Assembly (NCBI GenBank): GCA_015521295.1
Contig: WAOL01000079.1
Coordinates: 1 to 52,074 of the forward strand
Reading direction: 5' to 3'
Length of the DNA: 52,074 nt
From: Desulfurococcales archaeon
Lineage (GTDB): Archaea; Thermoproteota; Thermoprotei_A; Sulfolobales; NBVN01
In this document: one piece after another, positions 1 through 9,013 of the stretch
Position numbering within the stretch: the first letter of the stretch is position 1
Layout: each line of letters begins with the position of its first letter
The notes under the pieces: model-generated
What the model was told of the DNA's origin: nothing
The model's database searches: none
The model's input: the letters and a program-made list of their open reading frames with translations, nothing else
Translations under genes and position numbers: made by a program

Positions 1-156
1 CCGTAAGGGGTAACCGCTGAAAGCATCTAAGCGGGAACCCCTCCCCGAAAAGAGGCGGCCGTTCGCCGGGGGAGACCTCGGCGACGAGGGCTCCCGTAGA
101 AGACGGGGTTGATGGGGCGGGGGTGTATGCCCGCCGCTCCCAATCGCCCGAGGCTG
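1..156 (+). rRNA. 23S ribosomal RNA, 3' end (partial)
   Basis: The first bases carry the highly conserved large-subunit rRNA 3' block (TAACCGCTGAAAGCATCTAA, at 11-30), followed by a GC-rich helix and the closing ATCGCCCGAGG segment that normally pairs with the 23S 5' end. The gene begins outside the window. The mature 3' end is placed near 156 by analogy with other archaeal 23S rRNAs and could be off by about 10 bases. No 5S rRNA or tRNA follows it here, which is usual for crenarchaea with unlinked 5S genes. Confidence 0.93.
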
Positions 157-306
157 ACGCTCGCCCGAGGTGTTGGCTAGTGCGGTGCTGGTAGGGCCTA
201 TGCGTGGCGCGATTGATGCCCGTTGTATAGTTCTCGTCCTCTCTTGCTTAACACGCTTAGTTAACCTCATTTTCCTTGAGTACGTACTCTAAGCGGGTGT
301 CACGGC
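157..306 (+). other. 23S rRNA 3' flank / spacer
   Basis: This 150-base non-coding stretch begins with GC-rich sequence that may form the 3' strand of the 23S processing stem. It then turns pyrimidine-rich (CTCATTTTCCTT near 267-278), compatible with rRNA transcript termination. A TATA-like TTAGTTAAC (about 258-266) could serve the downstream dehydrogenase. No tRNA or 5S gene is seen. Confidence 0.5.
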
Positions 307-1470
307 TTGGGCAGTCCCGAGTCATTCACGCTTAGGTACGCATCCACGAAGCTCTTCTTTGGGGAGGGCTCCGTTAAGGGCCTAGCGAAGTACCTTAGCA
401 AGCATTCCTTAGTGGCGGTAGTCACGGGTAGGTCCTCAGCTAAGGTCAGCGGCGCCCTAGACGACGTCCTAGACGTCATTAAGGAGATCGGCACTAATTA
501 CTTCGTGGTTTCAGGCGTGCCTCCCAACCCCTGGGCAAGTAGCGCTGATGACATAGCTGAGCGTATATGGCGTGAGGGCGCTGACGCCGTAGTGGCTATT
601 GGCGGGGGAAGCGTGATAGACACGGCTAAGGTAGCGGCAGCCATAGTTGCTGGGGGTGGTAGGGCGACTGACTACGTCACGTTCAGGAGGCGTGTTAAGT
701 CCACCCTACCACTGTACGCTGTCAACTTAACGCACGGAACGGGCTCCGAGGTGGACAGGTACGCGGTACTAACGATCGACGGGACCGGTGAGAAGCGCGG
801 GGCGTCGGTCACGTACCCGGTGGTCGGGGTTGACGATCCCAAGTACACGGTGACGTTACCGCGTGACCACACGATCTACACGTCCTTAGACGCACTGTAT
901 CACGCCTACGAAGCAAGCACTGCTAAGGATCTCTCCTCACCTTACGTAACCCTACTCAGCAAGGAAGCTATCGCAAGGATTAAGGAGTGGCTCAGCACGG
1001 CGGTCGCTGACCCCAAGAACATCGAGGCACGGGGCTGGCTACTCTACGCCTCAATGCTCGCCGGGATAGCGATAGACACGTCATCCACGCACGTGGTCCA
1101 CGGCGTGGAGCACGCATTAAGCGGCATCAACCCCAAACTACCTCACGGTGCGGGCCTAGCGATAGTGGGTCCCGAACTAATCAAACACACCCATAAGGTG
1201 TCCCCAGCGAAGTCAGCGGAAGTGCTCAGAACGCTGAACCCCAAGCTAAGACCAACCCCCGACGACGCTATGAAGGCGGCGGAAACCGTGCGGGAATTCC
1301 AGAGTAGCGTGGGATTCGATAGGAAGCTCTCAGACTACGGCTTCAGCAGGGACGACATCAGGGAGGCGCTGAACCTCATCTTCGGCCCGCTGAAATACTT
1401 ATGGGATAGGGTCACGCCCTTCAAGTTAAGCAAGGAGTTAATCAGGGAGGTTCTAGAGGAAAGCCTATGA
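307..1470 (+). CDS. iron-containing (group III) alcohol dehydrogenase
   Basis: The 387-residue product has the family layout: an N-terminal nucleotide-binding half with GGGSVIDTAK (about residues 98-107) and a C-terminal helical metal-binding half. Candidate metal ligands are the Asp and His of LDALYHAYE, the His of HGVEHAL and the His of LPHGAGLA, so the site looks intact. The family uses NAD(P)H to interconvert alcohols or polyols with aldehydes or ketones in the cytoplasm. The substrate cannot be read from sequence. Translation probably starts at TTG 307. It is distinct from the G1P dehydrogenase at 26813, a distant member of the same fold. It stands alone between the rRNA and a convergent minus-strand pair. 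Confidence 0.88.
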   Translation: MGSPESFTLRYASTKLFFGEGSVKGLAKYLSKHSLVAVVTGRSSAKVSGALDDVLDVIKEIGTNYFVVSGVPPNPWASSADDIAERIWREGADAVVAIGGGSVIDTAKVAAAIVAGGGRATDYVTFRRRVKSTLPLYAVNLTHGTGSEVDRYAVLTIDGTGEKRGASVTYPVVGVDDPKYTVTLPRDHTIYTSLDALYHAYEASTAKDLSSPYVTLLSKEAIARIKEWLSTAVADPKNIEARGWLLYASMLAGIAIDTSSTHVVHGVEHALSGINPKLPHGAGLAIVGPELIKHTHKVSPAKSAEVLRTLNPKLRPTPDDAMKAAETVREFQSSVGFDRKLSDYGFSRDDIREALNLIFGPLKYLWDRVTPFKLSKELIREVLEESL

Positions 1471-1492
1471 GTGAGGGGGTGCTGGGAACACA

Positions 1493-2089
1493 TCACACCT
1501 TAAACTTCCTCTCCCTAGCCTCAGTCCCGCCCCTCAAATACCAGCCAACATCAAACACGTTCTCAGCAACAACGTCAACATTCCTCAACCCCTCAATCCC
1601 CCGGCAGGAGTCAATAACAGATAAACCAACGCCATACACGAACCCATCCTCACCCACGATCCCCACGACCTCACCCTTACTCAGCGGTTCAAAACACTCA
1701 AGCACTGACGCCTTCAGCACGTCCTTACCGTAGAGGAATGGTTTAAGCCCACGCTCACCTACAACCAGAGCCCTCCTAAAGCCACCCAAGCCCGAGTAAA
1801 GGAACGAGAGGAAATCAACTGAAGGCACGAACGTCGGGCGGGACTTCCTAAGCCTACCAACATACAACCCCGCAGCGTAGGGAACCCTACCGGAACCCAG
1901 CAAACCCTTAACGAGGTCAGCCACCTCACCCCTAAGGAGATACGCCTCCGCGAACTCCCCCCTACAGACAAGCAGTGAGAAACCCTCGAACACCTTAACG
2001 GTGTCCTCACCAAACAACCTAGCCACAACGCCCTCCATGAATTGGGCGGTGTCCTCAAAGGAACATCGAATACCGGCACACATCCTCAA
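1493..2089 (-). CDS. PUA-domain RNA-binding protein, Nip7-like
   Basis: In this 198-residue protein the C-terminal half is a PUA domain (LKPFLYGKDVLKASVLE followed by GEVVGIVGEDGFVYGVGLS). The N-terminal half has the Nip7-type pattern GLYVGRLRKSRPTFVPSVDFL. Archaeal Nip7-like proteins bind RNA and are linked to large-subunit ribosome assembly. Its ATG overlaps the stop of the NSUN-type methyltransferase by 4 bases (ATGA), so the two are translationally coupled. This suggests that the PUA protein assists the methyltransferase or acts on the same RNA. That pairing is an inference from context. Confidence 0.75.
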   Translation of the reverse strand: MRMCAGIRCSFEDTAQFMEGVVARLFGEDTVKVFEGFSLLVCRGEFAEAYLLRGEVADLVKGLLGSGRVPYAAGLYVGRLRKSRPTFVPSVDFLSFLYSGLGGFRRALVVGERGLKPFLYGKDVLKASVLECFEPLSKGEVVGIVGEDGFVYGVGLSVIDSCRGIEGLRNVDVVAENVFDVGWYLRGGTEARERKFKV

Positions 2090-3132
2090 TCAACCCTCCT
2101 AAGCAAGCACATGAAGAAACCCTCCATCCCGTGAATGTGGGGCCAGACCCTAACGCACAGCCGCACGTAGTCAGGTAATTCAAGCCCGAAGTACTCCTCA
2201 ACACCCTCACTCAACCTTAACGGGGCATCAACCCTCTCAACCCTCACGTCCTCCCTCCTCTCAACAACCTCAGCAATAACGAACTCGTCCTCCTCAGGAG
2301 CTATCGAGCACGTCGAGTAAAGCACTAAACCACCAGGCCTAACGGAGTCCAGTGCGGCGTTAAGTAACTCGACCTGCAACTCATGCATCCTAACTAAATC
2401 ACGCATACTTGTCTTAACCTTACGTGAAGGGTCAAGCATTATCAAGCCCTCACCACTGCAGGGAGCGTCAAGCAACACCCTATCAAAGTGAGACGGGAAG
2501 ATATCAGGGACGATACGCCCATCAATCCTAAGAAGCACGGCGTTCCTAATGCCCAACCTCTCAACATTACTCCTCAACGCCCGCATCCTAGACCTACTCA
2601 CGTCACACGCAAGCAAGACACCCTCATTACGCATCAACTGAGCCATATGGGTCGCCTTACCGCCGGGGGCGGCGGCCAAGTCACACACTCGTTCCCCAGC
2701 AACGGGGGATAGCGTGAGTGGAGGTAATAGCGATGCCCTCCCCCTATAAAGGTAGTACATGCCAATAAGGAACTCATGTGTAGCCCCTAAAGTCGAGACC
2801 GTGTTAACGCCCCCGACAACCTCGAAGCAATGCTCAGCCCATTCAATAGGCTTAACCTCAAATCCCAAACGCTCAAGCCTTTCAACAAGAAGCCCGCAGT
2901 CCCTAACCTTCAACGTATTACACCTAACAGAGGGACTAACACTTAGCTCGAAGGACTGAAGAAGCCTACCAACCTCAGCCCACGAACCAAGAATATTCAA
3001 GTACCTCTCAACCATGTACGGCCTATAACCCCACCTACTCGCAACTGCCTTGGATCTCCTACCCGGCCTAACCCTACTCACCACCCACTCAAGGGGGTCA
3101 GAAACATCACTGAATCTCGGTAAGTCACCCAC
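2086..3132 (-). CDS. RNA cytosine-C5 methyltransferase (NSUN/RsmB/NOP2 family)
   Basis: This 348-residue SAM-dependent RNA methyltransferase carries the SAM-binding motif DLAAAPGGKATHM, motif IV LLDAPCSGEG with the release Cys, and motif VI YSTCSIAPEEDEF with the catalytic Cys. It makes m5C in tRNA or rRNA. Which nucleotide it modifies cannot be assigned. No PUA domain is fused, but a separate PUA protein overlaps its 3' end in the same operon. The start is GTG 3132. A second family member lies at 20501. Confidence 0.92.
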   Translation of the reverse strand: MGDLPRFSDVSDPLEWVVSRVRPGRRSKAVASRWGYRPYMVERYLNILGSWAEVGRLLQSFELSVSPSVRCNTLKVRDCGLLVERLERLGFEVKPIEWAEHCFEVVGGVNTVSTLGATHEFLIGMYYLYRGRASLLPPLTLSPVAGERVCDLAAAPGGKATHMAQLMRNEGVLLACDVSRSRMRALRSNVERLGIRNAVLLRIDGRIVPDIFPSHFDRVLLDAPCSGEGLIMLDPSRKVKTSMRDLVRMHELQVELLNAALDSVRPGGLVLYSTCSIAPEEDEFVIAEVVERREDVRVERVDAPLRLSEGVEEYFGLELPDYVRLCVRVWPHIHGMEGFFMCLLRRVD

Positions 3133-3180
3133 CTCAAACTTACATTACCTCACCCACCATAAATCATTGGAGGTGAAGAT

Positions 3181-3486
3181 ATGGACAGTGAGCAAGGAAA
3201 GGAGATGGTGAGGGCCCACCTAAGGATATACGGCCTAGTTCAAGGAGTGTTCTTCAGATCCACTATGAGGTCAGTGGCGTACAGGCTAGGCGTCACGGGC
3301 TGGGTGAGGAACTTACCCGACGGAAGCGTCGAGGCCGTGGTTGAAGGACCCAAGGAAGCCGTCGAGGAAATCATAAGGTGGGCCCATAGAGGCCCGCCAG
3401 CAGCCCGTGTGGAGAGGGTTGAGGTGAAGTGGGAGCCGTATAGGGGTGAGTTCAAAGGATTCAAGATAAAGTACGCGTGGTGGTGA
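3181..3486 (+). CDS. acyP: acylphosphatase
   Basis: This 101-residue protein spans the whole acylphosphatase fold. The phosphate-binding loop GLVQGVFFR holds the catalytic Arg, and the catalytic Asn lies in [14 protein letters not shown]. It hydrolyses acyl phosphates such as carbamoyl phosphate or 1,3-bisphosphoglycerate. A textbook Shine-Dalgarno (GGAGGTGA) ends 4 bases before the ATG and fixes the start. It diverges from the NSUN gene and heads a run of plus-strand genes. Confidence 0.94.
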   Translation: MDSEQGKEMVRAHLRIYGLVQGVFFRSTMRSVAYRLGVTGWVRNLPDGSVEAVVEGPKEAVEEIIRWAHRGPPAARVERVEVKWEPYRGEFKGFKIKYAWW

Positions 3487-3522
3487 GACACGAACGAGGG
3501 TAATCAAGGCAAAGCAGGGAAT

Positions 3523-4077
3523 ATGGAGTACGAGGTTAAGATACCTATCGACGACCTGAGTAAGGTGGAGAACGCCTTAAGGAGAGTGGGTGCGGAGCTA
3601 GAAGCCCACTTAAAGGAAACGGACTACTACGTAGACCTAAGGCAGTGCCCCGGAGTGCCCAAGGATTCAGCCCTAAGGGTAAGGAAGACGGTGAATCTGA
3701 CGACGGGGGAGATCAAAGGCAAGATCACGTGCAAGACAACACCTCCGGGGACACCGGGCGGAGTGAAGGTAAGGGAGGAGATAGAGAGTGGGGTAAGTGA
3801 TCCCGACGCCCTCGTCAGGGCATTCACGAAGTTAGGGTTCCTAGTAATCAAGGTAAGCAAGGAAAGGAAAGTGTACGCGGGTGTGGAAGGCGCAACAATA
3901 ACGCTGGATAAGGTCGAGGGGCTAGGGAACTTCGTTGAGGTGGAAGTAATGAATCCAAAGGGACCGGAAGACTACGTTAAAAGGCTCAACCGTGTAGTTA
4001 ATTTACTGGGCCTCCAGGGGAGGCCCACCATAACCAAGCCCTACATACAATTACTTCGCAAGAGGTTAGGAAAATGA
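3523..4077 (+). CDS. CYTH-domain protein (CyaB/ThTPase-like triphosphate enzyme)
   Basis: The 184-residue protein starts with the CYTH signature ExExK (EYEVK, residues 2-6). Charged strands typical of the triphosphate tunnel follow (ALRVRKT, GKITCKT, VREEIESG, TITLDKVEGLGNFVEVEV). The family includes class IV adenylate cyclases, thiamine triphosphatases and tripolyphosphatases. In archaea the usual activity is triphosphate hydrolysis, so cyclase activity should not be assumed. Its stop overlaps the next gene's ATG (ATGA, 4074-4077). Confidence 0.85.
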   Translation: MEYEVKIPIDDLSKVENALRRVGAELEAHLKETDYYVDLRQCPGVPKDSALRVRKTVNLTTGEIKGKITCKTTPPGTPGGVKVREEIESGVSDPDALVRAFTKLGFLVIKVSKERKVYAGVEGATITLDKVEGLGNFVEVEVMNPKGPEDYVKRLNRVVNLLGLQGRPTITKPYIQLLRKRLGK

Positions 4078-4919
4078 GGCCATTAATAGCCCTCCTAACA
4101 GATTTCGGCTTAAGCGACCCATACGTCGGCATGATGAAGGCAGTAATAAAGACTATAAACCCGGAAGCAGACATCATCGACATCACGCATGAGGTGCCGA
4201 AGTATAACATCAGGCTGGGAGCCCACATCCTCAAAGTGGCGTCCAAGTACGTGCCTCCCGGAGCAATCATAGTTGGTGTGGTGGATCCTGGCGTAGGCAG
4301 TGAACGCAGATCCGTGGTAATAGTCAGCAAGAAACATGTCTACGTAGGGCCAGACAACGGACTACTCATACCCGCGGCAACGGGGGAAGGCCTTATCGAA
4401 GCATACGTCATTAAGGAGGAAGTTGCGGGCCTTCCTAATCCCTCACCAACGTTCCACGGACGCGACATATTCGCACCGACAGCCGCATGGATCTCTAAGG
4501 GCGTAAAGCCCGAGTCTTTAGGTACACGCGTAGATCCCAACGAGTTGGTGAGGGTGGACACGCTACCTAAACCAGTCACCAGTAAAGGCAACATAGCTGG
4601 CGTCGAGGTCGTCCACGTAGACGGCTTCGGAAACATCATCACGTCAGCAACACTCAAACAGATAATGGATGCCCTTTCACTAACCTACGGCTCCCGAGTC
4701 GACGTGAGCGCTGATGGCGTTAAGTGGTATGCAGCAGAAGTAGTTAAATCGTTCTCCCACGTCAGCAGAGGTTCCTTCGCGGTGTACCAAGGCTCCTACG
4801 AGTTAGCTGAGGTAGCTGTATTCATGGGTTCAGCCGCTGAAGTACTGAGGCCGGCTGGCCGCATACTCTTCAGGAACCCAGCCCTAAGTAATACTGAAAG
4901 CAATAATACTTCCACATAA
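4074..4919 (+). CDS. SAM hydroxide adenosyltransferase (DUF62 family)
   Basis: The 281-residue protein begins LIALLTDFGLSDPYVGMMK and continues with the family blocks DITHEVPKYNI, GVVDPGVGSERR, GPDNGLL and TFHGRDIFAP. The Asp of the first block and the Arg/His of the later ones are the residues expected for SAM hydrolysis to adenosine and methionine by activated water. This is a cytoplasmic trimeric family widespread in archaea. Coupling to the CYTH gene through a 4-base overlap suggests an operon of small nucleotide-metabolism enzymes. Confidence 0.92.
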   Translation: MRPLIALLTDFGLSDPYVGMMKAVIKTINPEADIIDITHEVPKYNIRLGAHILKVASKYVPPGAIIVGVVDPGVGSERRSVVIVSKKHVYVGPDNGLLIPAATGEGLIEAYVIKEEVAGLPNPSPTFHGRDIFAPTAAWISKGVKPESLGTRVDPNELVRVDTLPKPVTSKGNIAGVEVVHVDGFGNIITSATLKQIMDALSLTYGSRVDVSADGVKWYAAEVVKSFSHVSRGSFAVYQGSYELAEVAVFMGSAAEVLRPAGRILFRNPALSNTESNNTST

Positions 4920-4955
4920 CCAAGCAAGAGGTGGTCGACACTGGTCTGGAGTGAT

Positions 4956-5477
4956 GTGAGGAGAGCCCTCTACCCAGGGAGGTTCCAGCCGGTACACTGG
5001 GGGCACGTTAAGGTGATGCAGTGGGTACTTGAGAGGGTAGACGAGCTCATAATTGGTATAGGGACAGCCCAGGAATCACATACCGTTGTCAACCCATTTA
5101 CGTCAGGCGAGCGCGTCATAATGATTCGCGAGGCGCTGAAGGACGCCGGCGTGGACTTGAGTAGAGTGCACATAATCCCAATACCGGACATACTCATGAA
5201 TTCCGTGTGGCCCTACTACGTGCAGATGTACGTCCCGAAGTTCCAGTACGGTGTTGCGAGGAACCCGCTAGTCCTGAGGCTCTTCAAGGACGCAGGAATA
5301 GAGGTACTAGTACCTCCACCCTATGATAGAGGCAAGTATTCATCAACGAAGATTAGGAAGCTAATGATCGTAGGCAGTGACGCGTGGCGCGAACTAGTCC
5401 CGCCCTCAGTGGCGAAGTTCATCGATGAGATTGATGGGGTTGGGAGGCTAAGGGAAGTAACAGGGGTTGACGAGTGA
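4956..5477 (+). CDS. nadM: nicotinamide-nucleotide adenylyltransferase
   Basis: This 173-residue nucleotidyltransferase has the HxGH motif in PGRFQPVHWGHVK, and SSTKIRKL near residue 130 is the ISSTxxR equivalent. These are hallmarks of archaeal NMNAT, which joins NMN and ATP to NAD. The start is GTG 4956, preceded by GGAGTGAT. Its stop overlaps the GTG of the RNA cyclase gene in a GTGA arrangement. Confidence 0.93.
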   Translation: MRRALYPGRFQPVHWGHVKVMQWVLERVDELIIGIGTAQESHTVVNPFTSGERVIMIREALKDAGVDLSRVHIIPIPDILMNSVWPYYVQMYVPKFQYGVARNPLVLRLFKDAGIEVLVPPPYDRGKYSSTKIRKLMIVGSDAWRELVPPSVAKFIDEIDGVGRLREVTGVDE

Positions 5478-6538
5478 AGGTAGTGGACGGCTCCTACGGT
5501 GAGGGCGGAGGTCAGATATTAAGGGCGACAGTAGCTATATCCTGCGTAACCGGCGAGCCCGTTAAGATAGTTAACATTAGGGCTAAACGTCCACAACCAG
5601 GCCTCAAGAGACAGCACATGACCGCAATTAAGGCTGCGGCAACCCTCTGCAGCGCTGAGGTAGAGGGGCTAGAGTTAGGCTCACGTACGCTAACCTTCAA
5701 GCCAAGAAGCATTAAGGGCGGCAGCTACAGGTTCGACATAGGCACCGCAGGCTCAATAACCTTAGTGCTCCAAACAATAACCCCCATAATGGCTTACTCC
5801 CCACAACCGGTGAAGGTAACGATAACCGGTGGGACGGATGTCCCCTGGTCACCACCGATAGACTACTTCAGGAACGTCATAGAGTGGCACCTTAGGACCA
5901 TGGGGTACGAACTAAGCACGGAGTTACTTAGGAGAGGTCATTACCCGCGAGGGGGTGGCATGGTAAGGGTTCACGTCCCCAAACCTCCACGCTTACTAAC
6001 CCCTATTAATAGGGTGATGAGGGATGAGGTAAGGATCATTAAGGGCATATCACACTGTGTCAGACTACCTAAACACGTAGCGGAAAGGCAAGCGAAGTCA
6101 GCTAAGGCAACACTAATCCGGGGCGGCGTGAAAGCACCCATAGAGATTCAGTTAGAGTACTATGAACCGCGGCGCGACCCCCACCTAGGGCCTGGGTCAG
6201 GGATCGTGCTCTGGGCAGAAGCAGGCAATACTGTGATCGGTGCAGACGCTCTCGGCGCTAAGGGCAAGCGGGCAGAGGTGGTTGGTTCCGAGGCAGCTCA
6301 AAAGCTACTCAAAGAACTGGCGACGGGAGCGGCGCTAGATAGACACATGTCAGACAACATCCTAATCTACGCGGCATTAGCAGAGGGAGAGAGTAGAATT
6401 GGGGGATCCGAATTAACAATGCATGCACACACGGTGATCTGGCTCATAAAGCAACTCCTTGGTATTGACATAGAATTAAGCGGAAGTTTAGGTAAACCCT
6501 TTACAGCAACAATTAAGGGCGCGGGCATCACGGCTTGA
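5474..6538 (+). CDS. rtcA: RNA 3'-terminal phosphate cyclase
   Basis: This 354-residue protein begins with the family N-terminus VVDGSYGEGGGQILRA. The central signature includes PRGGGMVRV, and the C-terminal block TGAALDRHMSDNILIYAAL carries the nucleotidylated His. It converts RNA 3'-phosphates to 2',3'-cyclic phosphates through an RNA-AMP intermediate, in RNA repair or processing. The GTG start overlaps the NMNAT stop. Confidence 0.95.
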   Translation: MKVVDGSYGEGGGQILRATVAISCVTGEPVKIVNIRAKRPQPGLKRQHMTAIKAAATLCSAEVEGLELGSRTLTFKPRSIKGGSYRFDIGTAGSITLVLQTITPIMAYSPQPVKVTITGGTDVPWSPPIDYFRNVIEWHLRTMGYELSTELLRRGHYPRGGGMVRVHVPKPPRLLTPINRVMRDEVRIIKGISHCVRLPKHVAERQAKSAKATLIRGGVKAPIEIQLEYYEPRRDPHLGPGSGIVLWAEAGNTVIGADALGAKGKRAEVVGSEAAQKLLKELATGAALDRHMSDNILIYAALAEGESRIGGSELTMHAHTVIWLIKQLLGIDIELSGSLGKPFTATIKGAGITA

Positions 6539-6604
6539 ACTACGCCTACCTACAACTTACCTAAACTTAAAAACGCAGTCCCCATAATGTTGAGGGTGTG
6601 ACGA

Positions 6605-7348
6605 ATGTCCTTCAACGACGGAGACATCGTGTTAGTGGAGTACTCGCTCTTCGTTAAGGAAACGAACGAGTTAGTCGACACGACCAACGAGAGTGTAGCT
6701 AAGCTACATGGCAAGTACTCAGAGGATGAGGTGTACGAGCCCGAGGTAGTGGTGGTGGGTGAAGGTCGCTTTATTCCAGGTGTTGAGGAAGCGATAAAGA
6801 ACGCTGAGGTAGGGAAAGAATATGAGGTCGAGATCCCGCCCGAGAAAGGTTACGGTGAGAGGGACCCAAGCAAAGTTAAGGTATTCCCAAGGAGGATGTT
6901 CGTAAAGAACAACATAATCCCCGAAATAGGGAAGGAAGTGAAGATCAACAACATGACGGGCAGGATAATCGCTGTTGGCGGTGGTAGGGTAACTGTTGAC
7001 TTCAACCACCCGCTAGCAGGTAAGACTCTCCTGTTCAAGTTCAAGGTGCTTAAGAAGATCGAGGACCTAATAGAGAAGGTGAAGTACCTAATCAAGAGAA
7101 GGGCTAAGAGAGTACAGCTAGATGAAATCAAGGTGGAGCACGACCCGCAGGAAGGCAAGGTAACGGTGGAGTTACCCGAGGAGATGAGGTTAGCTGACGG
7201 TGTGCAGCTACTGAAGTTCCTAGCCGCGAGGGATATCACTAAGTTAGTGCCGGAGATTAAGGTAGTTGTCTTCGTTGAGAGATACAGTAGGGAGGACTTC
7301 GGAGGTGGTGCAAGCAGTGAGCGCGGAGAACAAGAAAAGACAGCCTGA
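6605..7348 (+). CDS. FKBP-type peptidyl-prolyl isomerase with insert-in-flap, long archaeal form
   Basis: The 247-residue protein has a SlyD-like FKBP core (residues 1-90 and about 130-152: [52 protein letters not shown]). The insert-in-flap chaperone domain lies between about 95 and 130. A C-terminal archaeal extension (155-247) of charged alpha/beta character follows. It should catalyse prolyl isomerisation and hold unfolded protein. A TATA-like ACTTAAAAACG about 35-45 bases upstream gives it its own promoter. Its 3' end overlaps the likely aIF2 gamma start by 32 bases. Confidence 0.93.
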   Translation: MSFNDGDIVLVEYSLFVKETNELVDTTNESVAKLHGKYSEDEVYEPEVVVVGEGRFIPGVEEAIKNAEVGKEYEVEIPPEKGYGERDPSKVKVFPRRMFVKNNIIPEIGKEVKINNMTGRIIAVGGGRVTVDFNHPLAGKTLLFKFKVLKKIEDLIEKVKYLIKRRAKRVQLDEIKVEHDPQEGKVTVELPEEMRLADGVQLLKFLAARDITKLVPEIKVVVFVERYSREDFGGGASSERGEQEKTA

Positions 7349-8549
7349 GGTAAACATAGGCGTCGTCGGCCACGTAGACCACGGCAAGACAACCCTCGTC
7401 CAAGCACTGACCGGTATATGGACAGCTAAGCACTCGGAAGAACTAAAGCGAGCGATGACTATAAAGCTTGGTTACGCTGACGGCGACGTATACGAGTGTA
7501 CTAACTTACCGGCCCCCGACAGGTTCTGCACCGAACCAAAAGGCCCTGACTGTGTATACAGGCGAAGCGTCTCTTACGTGGACGCCCCTGGTCACGAAGT
7601 ACTGATGGCGACGATGTTATCTGGTGCGGCTCTAATGGACGGAGCCATACTGGTTGTCGCCGCAAACGAGCCGTGTCCGCAGCCCCAGACCAGGGAGCAC
7701 TTCGCGGCGCTGGAGATTATAGGTGTCAAGAACTTAGTCGTAGTTCAGAATAAGGTTGACGTCGTAAGTAAGGAGGAGGCGCTGAGGCACTGCGAGCAAA
7801 TAAGGAAGTTCCTTGAAGGAACGTGGGCGGAGGACGCTCCCATAATACCCGTAAGCGCTCTCCACAAGGTAAATATTGATGCCCTGCTGATGGCTATAGA
7901 GAAATATATACCCACGCCTGAGAGAGACCTTTACTCCCCACCATTGATGTTTATAGTTAGGTCGTTCGAGGTCAATAGACCCGGCACACCACCTGAAAAA
8001 CTTGTCGGTGGCGTCGTAGGGGGATCACTACTTCAAGGAGTGCTGAGGGTGGGGGACGAGATAGAGATAAAGCCCGGAGCAAGGTTCAGGAAAGGCATGA
8101 AGGAGGAGTACGTCCCGCTATCATCGGAGGTAGTGAGCATACGCTTCGGGAATAGGGAGTACGACGAAGCAAAGCCAGGCGGGCTAGTCGCGATAGGAAC
8201 CAAGCTTGACCCCTCACTAACGCGTGCGGATCGCCTAGTCGGTAACGTGCTAGGGAAGGCCGGCACCCTGCCAGACCCAGTAACGCAGATCACGGTGGAG
8301 TACTCGCTAATGGAGAGGGTGCTCGGCACTAGGGAGTTACTTAAGGTTCAGCCCTTAAGGGTGGGTGAGAGGATAATGATCACTGCCGGTGCGGCAGTAA
8401 CGCTAGCGCTAGTCACTAAACTAAGCAAGGACAGAATGGAATTAACGCTTAGGAGGCCCACGGTCGTTTGGGATGGAATGAGGGTAGCTATAAGTAGGCA
8501 AGTACTAGGTAGGTGGAGGCTCGTAGGCTGGGGCAAGGTAGTAGGGTAG
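7317..8549 (+). CDS. eif2g: translation initiation factor aIF2 subunit gamma
   Basis: This 410-residue GTPase has the P-loop [13 protein letters not shown], switch I containing [10 protein letters not shown], switch II VDAPGHE and the NKVD specificity motif. The insert with Cys pairs ([22 protein letters not shown]) is the zinc-knuckle region of aIF2 gamma. It delivers initiator Met-tRNA to the small subunit as part of the alpha-beta-gamma complex. I choose GTG 7317 because GGAGGTG sits 9 bases upstream and the product then begins like known homologues. The same frame stays open back to TTG 7266. Confidence 0.96.
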   Translation: MSAENKKRQPEVNIGVVGHVDHGKTTLVQALTGIWTAKHSEELKRAMTIKLGYADGDVYECTNLPAPDRFCTEPKGPDCVYRRSVSYVDAPGHEVLMATMLSGAALMDGAILVVAANEPCPQPQTREHFAALEIIGVKNLVVVQNKVDVVSKEEALRHCEQIRKFLEGTWAEDAPIIPVSALHKVNIDALLMAIEKYIPTPERDLYSPPLMFIVRSFEVNRPGTPPEKLVGGVVGGSLLQGVLRVGDEIEIKPGARFRKGMKEEYVPLSSEVVSIRFGNREYDEAKPGGLVAIGTKLDPSLTRADRLVGNVLGKAGTLPDPVTQITVEYSLMERVLGTRELLKVQPLRVGERIMITAGAAVTLALVTKLSKDRMELTLRRPTVVWDGMRVAISRQVLGRWRLVGWGKVVG

Positions 8550-8558
8550 GCAGGGAAG

Positions 8559-8957
8559 TTGAAGGGGAAGAGGAAGATATTGCTAGACACGTCCGCACTA
8601 TTACTTTTCTTTGAAGGCATTGATGTCCTAGATAAGCTATGGTACGCGTTACAGGAACCCATGGAGTTCTACACGCTCGATATCGTGATTGAGGAGTTAA
8701 GGGAGCTAGCTAAGTCCCCTGGAAGCAGGCGTGGGCGTGCTGCCCGAACGGTGTTGACCTACGTCCTCAATAAACTCAAAGTCATTGAAACACGCGGTAA
8801 TTACGAGACGGCCGATGACGCTATAGTGAAGTTCGTTAAGGAACACCCGGAATTCATCGTCGTAACGCTCGACGAGGAGCTCAGGTCTAGGCTTAAGGAA
8901 CTCAACGCCAAGGTACTCACGTGGTGGGCGAGCCGGAAAAGGTTTTCTAAGGGTTGA
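8559..8957 (+). CDS. PIN-domain ribonuclease-like protein
   Basis: This 132-residue single-domain protein starts ILLDTSALL, has IVIEELREL mid-protein, TADDAIVKFV and VVTLDEELRSRL. These supply the four acidic residues of a PIN nuclease active site. The TTG start follows aIF2 gamma by 9 bases, an arrangement often seen in archaea. Context therefore suggests an rRNA-processing or quality-control role (Fcf1/Utp24-like) rather than a toxin. No antitoxin-like gene is adjacent. Confidence 0.85.
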   Translation: MKGKRKILLDTSALLLFFEGIDVLDKLWYALQEPMEFYTLDIVIEELRELAKSPGSRRGRAARTVLTYVLNKLKVIETRGNYETADDAIVKFVKEHPEFIVVTLDEELRSRLKELNAKVLTWWASRKRFSKG

Positions 8958-9013
8958 GGGAGAGAAATAAGACTTAATAAATCTCTCATAACTCTCGTAG
9001 TCAGGTGTGGACG

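Noticed and set aside
7266-7316. Longer N-terminus for aIF2 gamma from TTG 7266
   Set aside because: The extra 17 residues lie in the FKBP coding frame, are not typical of the family, and a well-spaced Shine-Dalgarno points to GTG 7317.
8559-8957. VapC toxin of a toxin-antitoxin pair
   Set aside because: There is no antitoxin gene next to it, and its position after aIF2 gamma fits a conserved archaeal housekeeping PIN gene.
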